Shown in pieces: positions 23,991 through 33,008 of a stretch of 35,628 nt of DNA. The notes under the pieces were generated by a model that ran no database searches, had not been told where the DNA came from, and saw nothing but the letters and a program-made list of their open reading frames with translations. The first letter of the stretch is position 1; every line of letters starts with the position of its first letter. The translations under genes and the position numbers were made by a program. This DNA is from Dolosicoccus paucivorans (GTDB lineage Bacteria > Bacillota > Bacilli > Lactobacillales > Aerococcaceae), in the NCBI RefSeq assembly GCF_900100125.1, contig NZ_FNEL01000011.1:1-35628 (forward strand). The letters run 5' to 3'.

Positions 23991-24578
23991 ATGAGTCAAG
24001 ATCACTCAACATTATCCGATCAAATTGGCGATATTTTAACTGATATTGCCACTGAATCGAGTCAAACCTCTTCAACGACTTATGAAACTTATCAAGGAAC
24101 ACAACTCGATGATAATTTATATAGCATTGAATCGAACGATTACGCCTTAGTATTAAATTATAAGGATGCTTTTGATTTAGAAAGCTTTTTGAATCGTTAT
24201 GTTCCTTATTTTGAAGGGTTTGATTATATAGTAGGTGACTGGGGATTTGATCAATTACGTTTAAAAGGTTTTTATGATTTAAACCGAAAAAAAGCCCCTC
24301 GCAATCAACGTATCGATTTTTTAGATGATTATTTAAAAGAATACTGCAATTTTGATTGTAAATATTTTGTCCTAGAAAAGGTTGAAAAAAAGCCTTTAAC
24401 GCAAGTTCCTAAGTCGAATAAATCGCGTTACAATAAACCTAAAAAAAGATCGCGAACACCTAAAAAGAAAACAAAACCGTCAACTCGTCATCCGTTTAAA
24501 GTGAAAAAAGTATCTTCTAAAAAGATGACACCTCCAGTGGAGCGAGTCCGTAAAAAACGCAACATCATTTTACATTAA
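23991..24578 (+). CDS. yutD: YutD family (DUF1027) protein
   Basis: A 195-aa cytoplasmic protein. The YutD core is at about 45-130, with ALVLNYKDAFDLESFLNRYV and the near-invariant DYIVGDWGFDQLRLKGFY, then a Cys-containing DDYLKEYCNFDCKYFVLEK. The last 60 residues are a very basic Lys/Arg/Pro tail that could bind nucleic acid. It lies ahead of a HAD phosphatase and a DUF1461 gene, an arrangement usual for Lactobacillales. The function is unknown. Confidence 0.85.
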   Translation: MSQDHSTLSDQIGDILTDIATESSQTSSTTYETYQGTQLDDNLYSIESNDYALVLNYKDAFDLESFLNRYVPYFEGFDYIVGDWGFDQLRLKGFYDLNRKKAPRNQRIDFLDDYLKEYCNFDCKYFVLEKVEKKPLTQVPKSNKSRYNKPKKRSRTPKKKTKPSTRHPFKVKKVSSKKMTPPVERVRKKRNIILH

Positions 24579-24599
24579 AACAAAAGGAGCACTAACCTC

Positions 24600-25364
24600 G
24601 TGAAAGACTATAAAGGATATATTATCGATTTAGACGGAACCATGTATAAAGGAGATACACGGATCCCGACGGCTGAAAAGTTTGTTCGTGATTTAATTGA
24701 TCAAAAAGCGCCGTTTATTTTCCTAACGAACAACGCTACTAAAACCCCTGAAATGATCGCGCAACATTTAACTACTCTTGTGGGAGAACCTATCGGCGTT
24801 CACCAAGTGTATACGTCATCTTTAGCAGTGATTGATTATTTAAAAGCTCATCATGCAAAAGATAAAGTTTTTGTTATTGGAGAGCCAGCTTTTAAAGCAC
24901 TAGTTGATGAAGCAGGCTTAGAGCGAGTTCAAACTAATCAAGCTGATGTTGTTATTCAAGGGTTAAATCGTCAAACAAATTATGAAGAATTAAAGTTGGC
25001 TGTTCAAGCGATTTTAAATGGAGCAGATTATTTAGTGACCAATGAAGATCGATTAATTCCTCAAGGAGATCAATTTATTCCAAGTTCTGGTGCAATTACT
25101 GCTTTTATTGAACACGCCACTAGTAGAAAAGGAAACATCTTTGGTAAGCCCCATCAACCCATTATGGACGGTGCGATGGCACAATTAGGCTTAAGTAAAG
25201 AAGATGTGCTTTTAATTGGTGATAACTATGAAACGGACATTCAAGCAGGCATTCGTTATGGGGTAGATACATTGATGCTTCTAACGGGAGTATCTACTCG
25301 CGATGACATTACCCAAGGAGAGCCTACTTATTTATTAGAAGATTTGTCTTATTGGGAGTTTTAA
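24600..25364 (+). CDS. HAD-type sugar phosphatase (TIGR01457/NagD-like)
   Basis: A 254-aa HAD-superfamily phosphatase of the NagD/YutF type with a C2 cap. Motif I is D10-L-D12-G-T (IIDLDGTMYKGD), motif II is in FLTNNATKTPEM, the motif III lysine is in GNIFGKPH, and motif IV is in LLIGDNYETDIQAG. The physiological substrate is unknown, possibly nucleotide or sugar phosphate. It uses GTG as start with AAAGGAGCAC upstream, and is followed after 4 bases by the DUF1461 gene. Confidence 0.9.
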   Translation: MKDYKGYIIDLDGTMYKGDTRIPTAEKFVRDLIDQKAPFIFLTNNATKTPEMIAQHLTTLVGEPIGVHQVYTSSLAVIDYLKAHHAKDKVFVIGEPAFKALVDEAGLERVQTNQADVVIQGLNRQTNYEELKLAVQAILNGADYLVTNEDRLIPQGDQFIPSSGAITAFIEHATSRKGNIFGKPHQPIMDGAMAQLGLSKEDVLLIGDNYETDIQAGIRYGVDTLMLLTGVSTRDDITQGEPTYLLEDLSYWEF

Positions 25365-25368
25365 AAGG

Positions 25369-25992
25369 ATGAAATCTTCCAGTATTTGGCAAGGGTTGTA
25401 CATGATAATTGGTGTTGTGGAATGTTTTTTATTAAGTATAACCACAACTATTTTAATGGCTCCTTATTTTTATCATTTATGGCTTTTAACGCCTACTTTT
25501 ACCCAGCTGACGGGTTTAAGTAAAGAAGCTGTTTATAATAATTTTTATGCGATGTGGTTATTTCTCGTTCATCCAGAAAAAAGAGAGTTTTATTTACCTA
25601 ATTTACCGAGCTCCTCGGGAGCCATTCAACATTTCCATGAAGTTAAAGCTTGGTTTATGGTGTTATTTATAGCGACGATTTTAGGGTTAGTGATCTTTAT
25701 CTTTTTACATCGCAAGATAAAAAAACAACCCTTTCAATCAGTTAAGTTAAATCAATGGTTTAACGGGGCGGTTATCTTACCTTTAACAATTTTGTTATTA
25801 GCAGTCGTTTCGTTTGATCAGTTATTTTTATGGATGCATGAAGTGTTGTTCAATAATGATTTATGGCTATTTGATCCTTATACCGATCCAATTATTGAAC
25901 TACTACCACAAAGTTTTTTCTTTGGTTGTTTAGTCGTCATCGTCTTAATGTATGAAGTTTATTTATATGCAATGAAGAAAGTTACCCTATAA
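25369..25992 (+). CDS. TIGR01906/DUF1461 integral membrane protein
   Basis: A 207-aa membrane protein with about five helices. It opens with a hydrophobic LYMIIGVVECFLLSITTTIL segment and carries the conserved extracellular FHEVKAW and a second motif FDQLFLWMHEVLFNNDLWLF, which mark the family. It is the last gene of the yutD operon. The role is unknown. Confidence 0.88.
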   Translation: MKSSSIWQGLYMIIGVVECFLLSITTTILMAPYFYHLWLLTPTFTQLTGLSKEAVYNNFYAMWLFLVHPEKREFYLPNLPSSSGAIQHFHEVKAWFMVLFIATILGLVIFIFLHRKIKKQPFQSVKLNQWFNGAVILPLTILLLAVVSFDQLFLWMHEVLFNNDLWLFDPYTDPIIELLPQSFFFGCLVVIVLMYEVYLYAMKKVTL

Positions 25993-25994
25993 AG

Positions 25995-26032
25995 AAGACC
26001 TCCTACTCAATGAAGAGCGGGAGGTCTTTTGA
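25995..26032. terminator. Terminator between convergent operons
   Basis: AAGACCTCC (25995-26003) pairs with GGAGGTCTT (26020-26028), followed by TT on plus. The minus-strand tail CTTCTTTA is weaker. It probably serves both directions. Confidence 0.75.
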
Positions 26033-26575
26033 CTAAGCACCTTTTTTAGTATGTTCACCGATATTATCTGTTTTAGGACTGTCATGAGCCATTCGACTTG
26101 CGGCAGCTGCAGCGATCGCACCGACAATATCATCGATAAACGTATTACAACGTTCTGACTTTTCATCGTTTAATTCACCAATGATCCCTGGCTTTAATTT
26201 ATCAACATAGCCAAAGTTTGTTAAACCAATGGAACCATACACATTCACGATAGATAGAGCTAAAATCTCATCAATTCCGTAAAGTCCTTCATCGCGCATA
26301 AGTAAATCACTTAGTAATGGAGAAAAAGAGCCTTCCTCAGCAGCGATATCTAATTCAATTCCTGTAATAATAGCATTTTGCACTTCACGTTTGAGTAATA
26401 CTTTCTGGACGTTTTCGACGCACATCTCCATTGTTAAGTCGGAAATATAATGATACTGCAAATCATAAACAATTTTAGCAATGTCTTCAATCATCACTCC
26501 ACGCTCATTTAATAAATCAACAGCGTGTTGATGTAGTAGACTGGATTTCAATAAGTTTTCTTTGTTTTTAGACAT
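26033..26575 (-). CDS. Phosphatidylglycerophosphatase A family protein (YutG-like)
   Basis: A 180-aa protein of the PgpA superfamily in the soluble YutG-like form of Bacilli. It has the usual LLNERGVMIEDIAKIVYDLQ start, IITGIELDIAAE, and the C-terminal NTFIDDIVGAIAAAAASRMAHD block with the paired acidic residues expected to bind metal. PgpA dephosphorylates phosphatidylglycerophosphate, but this subgroup has not been shown to do so. It lies 22 bases downstream of the ferredoxin reductase gene. Confidence 0.85.
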   Translation of the reverse strand: MSKNKENLLKSSLLHQHAVDLLNERGVMIEDIAKIVYDLQYHYISDLTMEMCVENVQKVLLKREVQNAIITGIELDIAAEEGSFSPLLSDLLMRDEGLYGIDEILALSIVNVYGSIGLTNFGYVDKLKPGIIGELNDEKSERCNTFIDDIVGAIAAAAASRMAHDSPKTDNIGEHTKKGA

Positions 26576-26597
26576 ATTCTTTCTCCTTTAAGTCAAG

Positions 26598-27587
26598 TTA
26601 AAATAGGCTAGTACTATGAATATAAGGGGTGACGCCTTCAGGGTTAGCATAATTAATCGCTTCGTTAACCGCTAGAGGCGCTTCGCCAAATCCAGTGGCA
26701 ATCAGTTTAGCTTTACCTGGGTATTGGGCAATGTCACCAATCGCAAAGATTCCTGGAATGGATGTTTCCATTAATGAATTGACTTCAATTGACTGCTGGG
26801 ATAAGGACAGTCCCCAATTTCTTACCGGGCCTAAATGAGAAGAAAAGCCGTAATTAACAATTAAATGATCGACAGGAAGTTGAATAAATTCGTCCGTTCG
26901 AGCTTTATTCAGTTCTAAATGAGTTAAATGGGTCCCATCGCCGATCAGTTGACTTGGATTATAGGGGGTTAAAATTTCAACCGACGATTGTTGAAGTTGA
27001 TGAACACTATGTTCTAAGGCTCTAAATTTTTGACGGCGGTGGACTAAATAAACTTTACTAGCGATCGGTTCAAGAGCTAGAGCCCAATCTACTGCCGAGT
27101 CGCCACCACCAGCAACTGCCACGACTTGATCTTTAAAAGAGTTTAAGTCCTTAACAAAGTAGTGTAAAGAGTGCCCTTCATAAGAAGAAGCGTTATCTAA
27201 TTTGATGCGCCGCGGCGAAAAAGCGCCACTTCCAACAGCTAAAATGATAGACCGTGAATAGTGGATTTCTTTCGATGTTTCAAGTTTAAAAGTACCATCT
27301 TCTAAAGGATGAATCATCGTGACTTCTTCGCCTAAGCAAATGGTTGGATCAAATAAATTTAATTGTTCTGTTAGTAAACGACCTAATTCTTCACCAGTTA
27401 CTTTAGGGTGAGCGGGAATATCATAAATATATTTTTCAGCGTATAAATGACTGGGCTGGCCGCCTAAATTCATTAAACTTTCAATGAGTTTAACTTTTGC
27501 TTGGCGTAGACCCGCATAAAATGTCGCAAAAAGTCCCACGGGACCTCCGCCAATAATAGTAATATCGTATATTTCTTGATCTGTCAT
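26598..27587 (-). CDS. Ferredoxin/flavodoxin-NADP reductase (YumC type)
   Basis: A 329-aa flavoprotein related to thioredoxin reductase but without the CxxC disulfide, as in Bacillus YumC. The FAD motif is GGGPVG (13-18), the NADP motif is GGGDSA (160-165) with HRR (183-185) for the phosphate, and the final FAD contact is IPGIFAIGDIAQYPGK. It should transfer electrons between NADPH and ferredoxin or flavodoxin. It belongs to a minus-strand operon with the yuiD-like and pgpA-like genes. Confidence 0.93.
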   Translation of the reverse strand: MTDQEIYDITIIGGGPVGLFATFYAGLRQAKVKLIESLMNLGGQPSHLYAEKYIYDIPAHPKVTGEELGRLLTEQLNLFDPTICLGEEVTMIHPLEDGTFKLETSKEIHYSRSIILAVGSGAFSPRRIKLDNASSYEGHSLHYFVKDLNSFKDQVVAVAGGGDSAVDWALALEPIASKVYLVHRRQKFRALEHSVHQLQQSSVEILTPYNPSQLIGDGTHLTHLELNKARTDEFIQLPVDHLIVNYGFSSHLGPVRNWGLSLSQQSIEVNSLMETSIPGIFAIGDIAQYPGKAKLIATGFGEAPLAVNEAINYANPEGVTPYIHSTSLF

Positions 27588-27603
27588 AACGTCACCTTTC
27601 TAA

Positions 27604-28116
27604 TTATTGATGAAATAAAATATGACCGACAAATGCGACGGCCATACCGACTAAAGCACCTACAAAAACTTCCGTTGGTTTATGACCTAAATATTTATTA
27701 ATAATTCGAGATTCATAGTTGGAAAATCCCGGTTCAACGGGAACAGAAGTTTGAAGGGTTTGATGACTCTCTTTTTCAATCACTGGTTGCTTTTTTTGTT
27801 CTAAGTAATGGCGAGCTAAAACATCTAATACGAGTCCTTGCTCTCCACTTTGACGTCGAATCGCCATGGAATCAAACATGACGATAATACCAAAAACGGT
27901 CGCAATCGCAACAGAAGGAGAAGATAAACCGTATTGCAACGCGAGACTTACAATTAAACAACTCACTGCGGCCGAGTGTGAACTTGGCATGCCACCCGTT
28001 GCGGTAATAATTTGAATATCGACTTTATTGCGCCGATTTTTCAAATAGGCAATGGGGAATTTAATAAGTTGCGTAAAAATAATAGCGATTAGAGAATTTA
28101 AAAGAGGAACATTCAT
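27604..28116 (-). CDS. Divergent PAP2-family (DUF212, YuiD-like) membrane protein
   Basis: A 170-aa membrane protein. It has the family block TATGGMPSSHSAAVSCLIVS, a second block FDSMAIRRQSGEQGLVLD, and a C-terminal YLGHKPTEVFVGALVGMAV. The PSSH motif resembles PAP2 phosphatases, but catalysis has not been shown for the group. The ATG at 28116 follows AAAGGAGCG at a good distance. The open frame nine codons longer has no such site. It is first in the minus operon. Confidence 0.88.
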   Translation of the reverse strand: MNVPLLNSLIAIIFTQLIKFPIAYLKNRRNKVDIQIITATGGMPSSHSAAVSCLIVSLALQYGLSSPSVAIATVFGIIVMFDSMAIRRQSGEQGLVLDVLARHYLEQKKQPVIEKESHQTLQTSVPVEPGFSNYESRIINKYLGHKPTEVFVGALVGMAVAFVGHILFHQ

Positions 28117-28143
28117 GGTGATAATCGCTCCTTTGTGTTTCAA

Positions 28144-28290
28144 TCTATTAAATATTTTAACAAAAAAACCGCTTGATACCTAGTTATTCACCTAGGAATC
28201 AAGAAGATTGGTTAAAAGTAATGAAATTAGAAAATAAATGCGTTAAAATAGTAGTTGCGATTTAGAAAGTAACTTTAAGGAGTGGATTAA
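28144..28290. other. Divergent intergenic region (yuiD-like / cyclophilin)
   Basis: It contains the hairpin at 28172-28203. On the minus strand a TGTTAAAAT extended -10 lies between that hairpin and the yuiD-like start. On plus a TAAAAT (28244-28249) precedes the cyclophilin gene without a clear -35. Confidence 0.35.
28160..28203 (-). terminator. Hairpin with minus-strand T-run upstream of the yuiD-like gene
   Basis: CTTGATACCTAG (28172-28183) pairs with CTAGGAATCAAG (28192-28203), with one mismatch. On minus it is followed by CGGTTTTTTTG. It would stop transcription coming from the cyclophilin side, or act as a leader attenuator. Confidence 0.55.
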
Positions 28291-28887
28291 GTGTCGAAAT
28301 TTTTACAATTAAATATCGATAAATTATCTAAAGATATTATTTTACATACAAATAAAGGAGATATTGCTTTAGCAGTTTTCGAAGAAGCAGCTCCTAAAAC
28401 AGTCCATAACTTTGTTGAATTAGCTCGCCAAGGAAAATACGACGGCGTTATTTTCCACCGCGTGATTAAAGACTTTATGATTCAAGGCGGAGACCCAACG
28501 GGAACAGGAATGGGTGGCGAAAGTATTTATGGTGGCAACTTTGAAGATGAGTTTCATGAAGAGTTGTTTAACTTAAGAGGTGCTTTATCAATGGCTAACG
28601 CTGGTCCGAACACGAATGGAAGCCAGTTCTTCATTGTAACGGCTAAGCACGTACCATCTGATTTACTTCAACAAATGGAACAAGCAGACTATCCTCAAGA
28701 AATTATTGAAGCCTACGCAAATGAAGGTGGAACGCCTTGGCTAGACGGACGTCATACTGTTTTTGGACAAGTCGTTGAAGGCATGGATGTGGTTGAAGCA
28801 ATTGAAAATGTTGCGACGCTATCAGATCATCCAGAAGAAGACGTCGTCATTGAAAGCATTACGATTAACGACGACTCAGTAGCTTAA
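28291..28887 (+). CDS. Peptidyl-prolyl cis-trans isomerase, cyclophilin type
   Basis: A 198-aa cytoplasmic cyclophilin. Active-site blocks are [36 protein letters not shown] and [16 protein letters not shown]. An insert ([20 protein letters not shown]) between the QFFI and the H-loop is typical of Lactobacillales homologues. There is no signal peptide. GTG is the start, with TAAGGAGTGG upstream. It is cotranscribed with the S1-domain gene 18 bases downstream. Confidence 0.94.
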   Translation: MSKFLQLNIDKLSKDIILHTNKGDIALAVFEEAAPKTVHNFVELARQGKYDGVIFHRVIKDFMIQGGDPTGTGMGGESIYGGNFEDEFHEELFNLRGALSMANAGPNTNGSQFFIVTAKHVPSDLLQQMEQADYPQEIIEAYANEGGTPWLDGRHTVFGQVVEGMDVVEAIENVATLSDHPEEDVVIESITINDDSVA

Positions 28888-28905
28888 GAAGGAGGTTAGG
28901 GAATA

Positions 28906-29310
28906 TTGAAGAGTTCATTTAAGATTGGTGATATTGTTGAAGGCGAAGTAACGGGCATTCAACACTATGGTATTTTTGTCAAATTATCTGACAAAGAACA
29001 AGGACTCATCCATATTTCTGAATGTGATCATGGGTATATTACGCATCTAGACCAAATTGCTAAAGTGGGCGAACGCCTAAAAGTGCAAGTGATTGATATT
29101 GATGAATATACTCATAAGATCAGCTTATCCCTTCGAACGCTACATCCATTAAACGTTCCGCCATTTCCGGCGAAACTCAAACGAAAAAAATACCGCTCTT
29201 TACCAAAAATCGGCTTTTCTTCCATTCGAAAAATTATGCCTCATTGGATTAAAGAAGGGCTCCACTCTGTGGAAATTGACGAAGCAAATTTATTTAAAAA
29301 GAAAAAATAG
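28906..29310 (+). CDS. S1-domain RNA-binding protein (CvfD/YugI type)
   Basis: A 134-aa protein with one S1 domain at 5-78 (GDIVEGEVTGIQHYGIFVKL, QGLIHISE, KISLSLR) and a basic tail ending FKKKK. Relatives (Bacillus YugI, pneumococcal CvfD) are ribosome-associated or post-transcriptional regulators of stress response. The TTG start is about ten bases after AAGGAGG and no ATG is nearby. It sits between the cyclophilin and pgi genes. Confidence 0.85.
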   Translation: MKSSFKIGDIVEGEVTGIQHYGIFVKLSDKEQGLIHISECDHGYITHLDQIAKVGERLKVQVIDIDEYTHKISLSLRTLHPLNVPPFPAKLKRKKYRSLPKIGFSSIRKIMPHWIKEGLHSVEIDEANLFKKKK

Positions 29311-29322
29311 GAGGTCCTTTGG

Positions 29323-30666
29323 ATGAAAAAGGTAACATTTAACTACGAAAAAGCAAACAGCTTTTTTAACGATCACGAATTAGACTACTTAAAACCTTTT
29401 GTTGAAGTGGCTCATGAGATGATCCATAACAAAACAGGTCAAGGTAATGACTTTTTAGGTTGGGTCGATTTACCCGTAGACTACGATAAAGAAGAATATG
29501 AACGTATTCAAAAAGCAGCTAAAGAAATTCGCGAAAATAACGAAGTACTCGTTGTGATCGGAATTGGAGGCTCTTACTTAGGGGCACGTGCTGCCATTGA
29601 GTTTTTAGACCACAGTTTTGCAAGCTACTTAAATGGCCAAAAAGGTCAGCCAGCCGTTGTTTTTGCTGGTAACAACATTAGCTCAACTTACTTACATGAC
29701 TTAATGGACTTTATCGGAGACCGTGATTTTGCGTTAAACGTTATTTCTAAATCCGGAACAACAACGGAACCAGCCATTGCTTTTAGACTATTAAAAGAAA
29801 AACTTATTCAAAAATATGGTGAAGAAAAAGCAGCTGAACGTATTTACGTGACTACAGACGCTAAGCGCGGAGCTTTAAAAGAAGAAGCAAACGCTCAAGG
29901 ATACGAAACTTTTGTTATTCCAGATGACGTAGGTGGACGCTTTACTGTCTTAACCGCCGTTGGGTTACTTCCAATTGCTGCAGCGGGCTTTAATACGGAT
30001 GAATTATTTAAAGGAGCTCAAGCAGCTTACGAAGAGTACAGTCAAAAAGAGTTAGAAAAGAATGCGGCTTACCAATATGCAGCTTTACGTAATATTTTAT
30101 ACCGTAAAGGGAAAACAATGGAACTATTAATTAGTTACGAACCAGCTTTAATTTCCTTTAACGAATGGTGGAAACAACTCTTTGGCGAGTCTGAAGGGAA
30201 AGACTTTAAAGGCATTTACCCATCAAGCGCAAGCTTTTCAATGGACCTTCACTCATTAGGTCAATATATTCAAGAAGGTCAACGTAACTTATTCGAAACA
30301 GTCATTAAAGTCGGCGAACCTCGTCATGACTTGGCTATTCCAGAAATGGAATCAGATTTAGACGGTTTAGGTTACTTAGAAGGTAAAACCGTGGACTTTG
30401 TTAATACAAAAGCTTTCGAAGGAACATTACTAGCCCATACGGATGGACAAGTACCAAACTTTATCGTTAATATTCCTACATTAGATGAATACAGTTTAGG
30501 TTACTTAATTTACTTCTTCGAAAAAGCTGTTGCGATGTCAGGTTACTTAAACGGGGTTAACCCATTTGACCAACCTGGAGTAGAAGCATACAAGAAAAAT
30601 ATGTTTGCTTTACTTGGCAAGCCAGGATTTGAAGAGTTAGCTAAAGAATTAAACGAACGTTTATAA
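29323..30666 (+). CDS. pgi: Glucose-6-phosphate isomerase
   Basis: A 447-aa glycolytic enzyme, the short Firmicute form. It converts glucose-6-phosphate and fructose-6-phosphate. Signature blocks are [53 protein letters not shown] and [20 protein letters not shown]. The gene starts 12 bases after the S1 gene and ends at a strong terminator. Confidence 0.97.
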   Translation: MKKVTFNYEKANSFFNDHELDYLKPFVEVAHEMIHNKTGQGNDFLGWVDLPVDYDKEEYERIQKAAKEIRENNEVLVVIGIGGSYLGARAAIEFLDHSFASYLNGQKGQPAVVFAGNNISSTYLHDLMDFIGDRDFALNVISKSGTTTEPAIAFRLLKEKLIQKYGEEKAAERIYVTTDAKRGALKEEANAQGYETFVIPDDVGGRFTVLTAVGLLPIAAAGFNTDELFKGAQAAYEEYSQKELEKNAAYQYAALRNILYRKGKTMELLISYEPALISFNEWWKQLFGESEGKDFKGIYPSSASFSMDLHSLGQYIQEGQRNLFETVIKVGEPRHDLAIPEMESDLDGLGYLEGKTVDFVNTKAFEGTLLAHTDGQVPNFIVNIPTLDEYSLGYLIYFFEKAVAMSGYLNGVNPFDQPGVEAYKKNMFALLGKPGFEELAKELNERL

Positions 30667-30676
30667 TTAAAGAATG

Positions 30677-30707
30677 AGAGCCTGTTATGCGACAGGCTCT
30701 TTTTTTA
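30677..30707 (+). terminator. pgi terminator
   Basis: AGAGCCTGT (30677-30685) pairs perfectly with ACAGGCTCT (30692-30700), followed by T7. It overlaps the last codons of the convergent AraC-type gene. Confidence 0.9.
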
Positions 30708-31452
30708 ATGAGCTATTGGATTGACGATATTGAGCGGGAGTGACTTGGAACTCCTTTTTAAAAGTGCGACTAAAGTAAGCGGGTTCGGAAAACCCAACTT
30801 GATCACTAATGTCTGCGATGAGTTGATCGGAGCTAGTGAGGAGCTTTTGCGCTTTTTTTAAGCGATACTTAATTAAATAGTGACGAAAACTAACCCCCGT
30901 TGTCTTTTTGAATAGTCGGCTAATATAACTAGGGCTAAAGTTAAAATGGCTGGCGATATCTTCTAAAGTGATCTCAGACGGGTAGTGGAGATGGATGTAC
31001 TGTAAAACATCATAAATAATTTGCTTACGTTGATCGGATATATCGATTAAATAAGGTTTATGAAGAAGGGATATTTCATTGGCTTTGATGATCGAACGAT
31101 GAAAAGCTAACAGAAGTTCATCTTCATCCTGTAAAGGCAGTTGAATCACATCATTAATTTGATTTCTTAAAGCATAAATTAAATAATCTTTCGTCACAAA
31201 ATGAGTGAGCAAAATAAACTGAACATTGGGGTGATGGCTAGTCCACCTTTGATGATAAGCTGCAAATTGTTCTAAAGATAAATAGGTCACGTCAAGAACG
31301 ATGAGATCAATTTCTTCATTTTTCAATGTATCATTGACTTGGTTTAAATGAATAGAAGAAAGGCATTTAGTATTAAAAAAGTGTTGGTGGACAAAGGATT
31401 GAATTGTTTCGATCATGTCAGTTTGCAGATCAACTAATTGAATGTAACACAT
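30685..31452 (-). CDS. AraC-type regulator with receiver-like domain
   Basis: A 255-aa protein. The N-terminal 120 residues have a response-regulator-like fold with a candidate phospho-acceptor D54 (IDLIVLDVTYLSL) and a late QLPL segment, but the acidic pair at the start is weak (LVDLQTD). The C-terminal 100 residues are an AraC/XylS double HTH (TLEDIASHFNFSPSYISRLF, IADISDQVGFSEPAYFSRTF). The plan is that of YesN-type regulators. No histidine kinase gene is nearby. It is divergent from the aldehyde dehydrogenase gene, its likely target. Confidence 0.85.
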   Translation of the reverse strand: MCYIQLVDLQTDMIETIQSFVHQHFFNTKCLSSIHLNQVNDTLKNEEIDLIVLDVTYLSLEQFAAYHQRWTSHHPNVQFILLTHFVTKDYLIYALRNQINDVIQLPLQDEDELLLAFHRSIIKANEISLLHKPYLIDISDQRKQIIYDVLQYIHLHYPSEITLEDIASHFNFSPSYISRLFKKTTGVSFRHYLIKYRLKKAQKLLTSSDQLIADISDQVGFSEPAYFSRTFKKEFQVTPAQYRQSNSSLKKEPVA

Positions 31453-31605
31453 AATAAACCCTCTTTATGACTTTGTGAATGTGAATATTATTACGATATA
31501 CATAAAAGTACAAAATGATAACAAAATAGTAATACCCTATGAATGCGCTTCCATTATACACTATGTATAGAAATAAATCATATGAAAAGAAAGGGAGCTA
31601 TTCAA
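31453..31605. other. Divergent control region of the AraC-type and aldehyde dehydrogenase genes
   Basis: AT-rich, 153 bases. It contains a cre-like sequence (31540-31553) next to TTATACA and TATAG-rich stretches that may be the -10 region of the dehydrogenase gene. No ORF was seen. Confidence 0.4.
31540..31553 (+). promoter_or_regulatory. Possible CcpA cre site
   Basis: TGAATGCGCTTCCA matches the cre consensus TGWAANCGNTNWCA with two mismatches. It is just upstream of a TATACA -10-like box (31555-31560). This fits catabolite control of a fermentation gene, but is only suggestive. Confidence 0.35.
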
Positions 31606-32943
31606 ATGTTACTCGACAAAACAATTTCTGTAGATCAATTAATTCAATTAGCCGCCGATGCCCAAAAAGAATACCGTCAATTCGATCAAGGAGCCGTAGA
31701 CCGGGTAGTTGAAGCGATGGCGACCGCTGCTACAGACCAAGCCGAACATCTTGCAACGTTAGCCCACGAAGAAACAGGTTTTGGAAACATTAAAGATAAA
31801 ACAACGAAAAACTTGTTCGCCTCTCAAACGATTTATGAATATTTAAAAGATAAACCTTCCGTTGGAATTTATGAACGAGATGAAGCCAATAAAATTTACA
31901 AAGTAGCCCGGCCTATTGGCGTTATCGCCGCACTGATTCCAATGACTAATCCAACGTCCACTGTTATTTCTAAAGTACTGAATGCATTAAAGGCACGAAA
32001 TAGTATTATTTTATCCCCTCACCCAAGGGCGGAAAAAGGTATCATTGAAACAGCGAAAATTTTAAATGAGGCTGCTGTTAAAGCCGGTGCGCCGGATGGA
32101 CTGATTCAAGTACTAGTGTCACCTACTTTAGAAAAGACACAGGAACTTCTTCACCATGAAGGCATTGGCTTAAACTTAGCTACTGGTGGTACACCGATGG
32201 TAAAAGCAGCTTATGCTTCAGGTAACCCAACCATTGGAGTAGGTGGTGGGAATACGCCGATTATTATTGACGAAGGCGCTGACTTAGCTTTTGTTGCTAA
32301 GACCATTGTTGATTCAAAAACTTTTGACTATGGTGTGATTTGTTCATCGGATCAGCACATCATTACGCTTAAATCAATGGAAGATGAAGTTAAAGAAGCG
32401 CTAAAAGATGCTAAAGTATACTTCTTAACACCGGAAGAAGCACAAAAGATTGATGAATTAATTTTCTTAAAACCAGGAGTTAAAAATATTGATGTGGTCG
32501 GACAACCGGCCCATAAAATTGCGAAGATGGCCGGAATCGATACGCCTGAAGATACGACGTTACTTTTAGGGTATGCACCAGAAGATGTTAGCATTGAATC
32601 TTGCTTTACCCGGGAAGTGTTAGGTCCTGTTTTAGGATTCCATTTAGTAGACGATTTTGATGGGGCAGTCAACAAAGCTAACGACTTATTAGACCAAGAA
32701 GGTAAAGGACACACCTCGGTTCTATTTTCTAATAATCAAGATCATATTGAAAAATACGGTATCGAAGTCAACTGCTCTCGTAACTTAGTTAACACTCAAG
32801 GAGTTTTAGGTTCGATCGGAGCGATCACGAACTTACCGCCATCCTTAACATTAGGAGTAGGAACAGAAGGGGGCGGAAGTTTAACCCACAACGTTGCCTA
32901 CGAAGATTATTTCAACACCGTCTACGTCGCTTTCGGTGAATAA
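31606..32943 (+). CDS. CoA-acylating aldehyde dehydrogenase (EutE/AdhE-N/SauS type)
   Basis: A 445-aa NAD-dependent aldehyde dehydrogenase that forms acyl-CoA. It has the group's short N-terminus, IPMTNPTSTVISKVLNALKA (111-130), LATGGTPMVKAAYASG, GVGGGNTPIIID and the catalytic C246 in FDYGVICSSDQ. CoA-acylating members (EutE, AdhE N-terminus, sulfoacetaldehyde dehydrogenase SauS) share this layout. The alcohol dehydrogenase half of AdhE is absent. No microcompartment targeting peptide or eut/pdu neighbour is present. The ATG at 31606 follows AAAGGGAG and is preferred over the longer open frame. The aldehyde substrate is undetermined. Confidence 0.88.
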   Translation: MLLDKTISVDQLIQLAADAQKEYRQFDQGAVDRVVEAMATAATDQAEHLATLAHEETGFGNIKDKTTKNLFASQTIYEYLKDKPSVGIYERDEANKIYKVARPIGVIAALIPMTNPTSTVISKVLNALKARNSIILSPHPRAEKGIIETAKILNEAAVKAGAPDGLIQVLVSPTLEKTQELLHHEGIGLNLATGGTPMVKAAYASGNPTIGVGGGNTPIIIDEGADLAFVAKTIVDSKTFDYGVICSSDQHIITLKSMEDEVKEALKDAKVYFLTPEEAQKIDELIFLKPGVKNIDVVGQPAHKIAKMAGIDTPEDTTLLLGYAPEDVSIESCFTREVLGPVLGFHLVDDFDGAVNKANDLLDQEGKGHTSVLFSNNQDHIEKYGIEVNCSRNLVNTQGVLGSIGAITNLPPSLTLGVGTEGGGSLTHNVAYEDYFNTVYVAFGE

Positions 32944-32964
32944 AATTAATAGACTACCAAATGA

Positions 32965-33005
32965 AACAAGCTCTCTTACGGGAAGTAGGAGAGCTTGTTG
33001 CTTTA
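32965..33005. terminator. Hairpin between convergent genes
   Basis: AACAAGCTCTC (32965-32975) pairs perfectly with GAGAGCTTGTT (32989-32999). The T-run is short on both strands, but the position between convergent genes supports a bidirectional terminator. Confidence 0.65.
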
Positions 33006-33008
33006 ATC

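Noticed and set aside
32352-32714. 120-aa minus-strand frame inside the aldehyde dehydrogenase gene
   Set aside because: It is antisense to a conserved enzyme and has no supporting signals.
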